Source of the DNA: Sphaerisporangium sp.
Lineage (GTDB): Bacteria; Actinomycetota; Actinomycetes; Streptosporangiales; Streptosporangiaceae
Assembly (NCBI GenBank): GCA_025964675.1
Contig: JAOPYI010000213.1
Location: forward strand, 1 to 43,572
Direction of reading: 5' to 3'
Length of the DNA: 43,572 nucleotides
Notes under the pieces: generated by a model
The model's database searches: none
The model's input: the letters and a program-made list of their open reading frames with translations, nothing else
What the model was told of the DNA's origin: nothing
Shown here: positions 43,473-43,572 of the stretch, piece by piece
How the letters are laid out: the number at the start of each line of letters is the position of its first letter
How positions within the stretch are numbered: position 1 is the first letter of the stretch
Position numbers and translations under genes: made by a program

Positions 43473-43572
43473 GTGGCCGTCTCGCGCCGGAGGTTCATGA
43501 CCTCCGTAGTGTCCGGGTCCGCTCTCGCCGCGGTGTCGACGACCCAGTTGGGGTCGGCCTTCACGAGTGCGG
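43473..43572 (+). CDS. Tat-exported protein, N-terminal part only (truncated by window edge)
   Basis: GTG 43473 follows GAAGGAG with a 5-bp spacer. The 33 visible residues begin VSRRRFMTSVVSGSALAAVS, a twin-arginine signal peptide (SRRRFM then a hydrophobic core). The rest lies outside the window, so the function cannot be stated. Tat-exported phosphatases, metallophosphoesterases and oxidoreductases are all possible. Confidence 0.75.
   Translation, partial: MAVSRRRFMTSVVSGSALAAVSTTQLGSAFTSA

Noticed and set aside
1-43572. CRISPR array, complete insertion sequence, rRNA or prophage genes
   Set aside because: No regularly spaced repeats, complete transposase, rRNA or phage structural genes were seen; only a recombinase fragment near 22,600.

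Overview
The window is high-GC DNA with GTG and TTG starts, 1-8 bp gene overlaps and strong GGAG-type ribosome sites. This, together with ricin-lectin-bearing secreted hydrolases, a Pls-type peptide synthetase, a GAF-PP2C/STAS/anti-sigma module and a form I CO dehydrogenase operon, points to a soil actinomycete. A member of the Streptosporangiales would fit, but this is inference from gene content only.

Layout. (1) 1-3489, minus strand: a secreted GH18 chitinase and a secreted GH30 glycosidase. They carry almost identical CBM13 (ricin-type) modules, one at the N-terminus and one at the C-terminus, so the two modules lie next to each other as a direct repeat. (2) 3847-8424, plus strand: NAD-type malic enzyme, class II fumarase (2 bp gap), then a metallo-beta-lactamase-fold hydrolase. 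(3) 8470-15295, minus strand: an M1 metallopeptidase just downstream of a 1317-residue Pls-type single-module synthetase (epsilon-poly-lysine synthetase architecture), preceded by a mannonate-dehydratase-like enolase-superfamily enzyme. (4) 15336-20205: the tail of a decayed ECF sigma gene, a PP2C phosphatase, STAS antagonist and HATPase anti-sigma set, an NAD-dependent epimerase-like gene, and a zinc-independent MDR oxidoreductase on the other strand. (5) 20251-23923: a 26-bp perfect palindrome, a large LuxR/MalT-type regulator of less G+C-rich codon use, a recombinase C-terminal remnant and a membrane acyltransferase. (6) 23935-31593: a selenocysteine-containing formate dehydrogenase (fdhA with in-frame UGA and a bacterial SECIS hairpin, fdhB, nrfD-like fdhC), then selD (opposite strand), tRNA-Sec (UCA), selA and a gutted selB. 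(7) 31610-34724, minus strand: SDR, acyl-CoA dehydrogenase and a LysR regulator. (8) 34876-42999, minus strand: the cox operon in the order coxM-coxS-coxL-xdhC/YHS-NTP transferase-coxD-coxG-coxE, with the form I signature AYACSFR in CoxL. (9) 43473 to the edge: the start of a Tat-exported protein.

How it works together. The cox operon and fdh genes are two molybdenum-dependent C1 oxidation systems that would feed electrons from CO and formate into respiration. Formate oxidation here depends on selenocysteine. The cis signals (UGA, SECIS), the tRNA, SelA and SelD all look intact, but the linked selB keeps only about 31 N-terminal codons, with a damaged P-loop, joined out of frame to a short internal fragment. 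Unless another selB exists elsewhere, the fdhA UGA would act as a stop. This is the most striking observation in the window. The second is the Pls-type synthetase paired with a peptidase, a candidate poly-amino-acid production and turnover locus.
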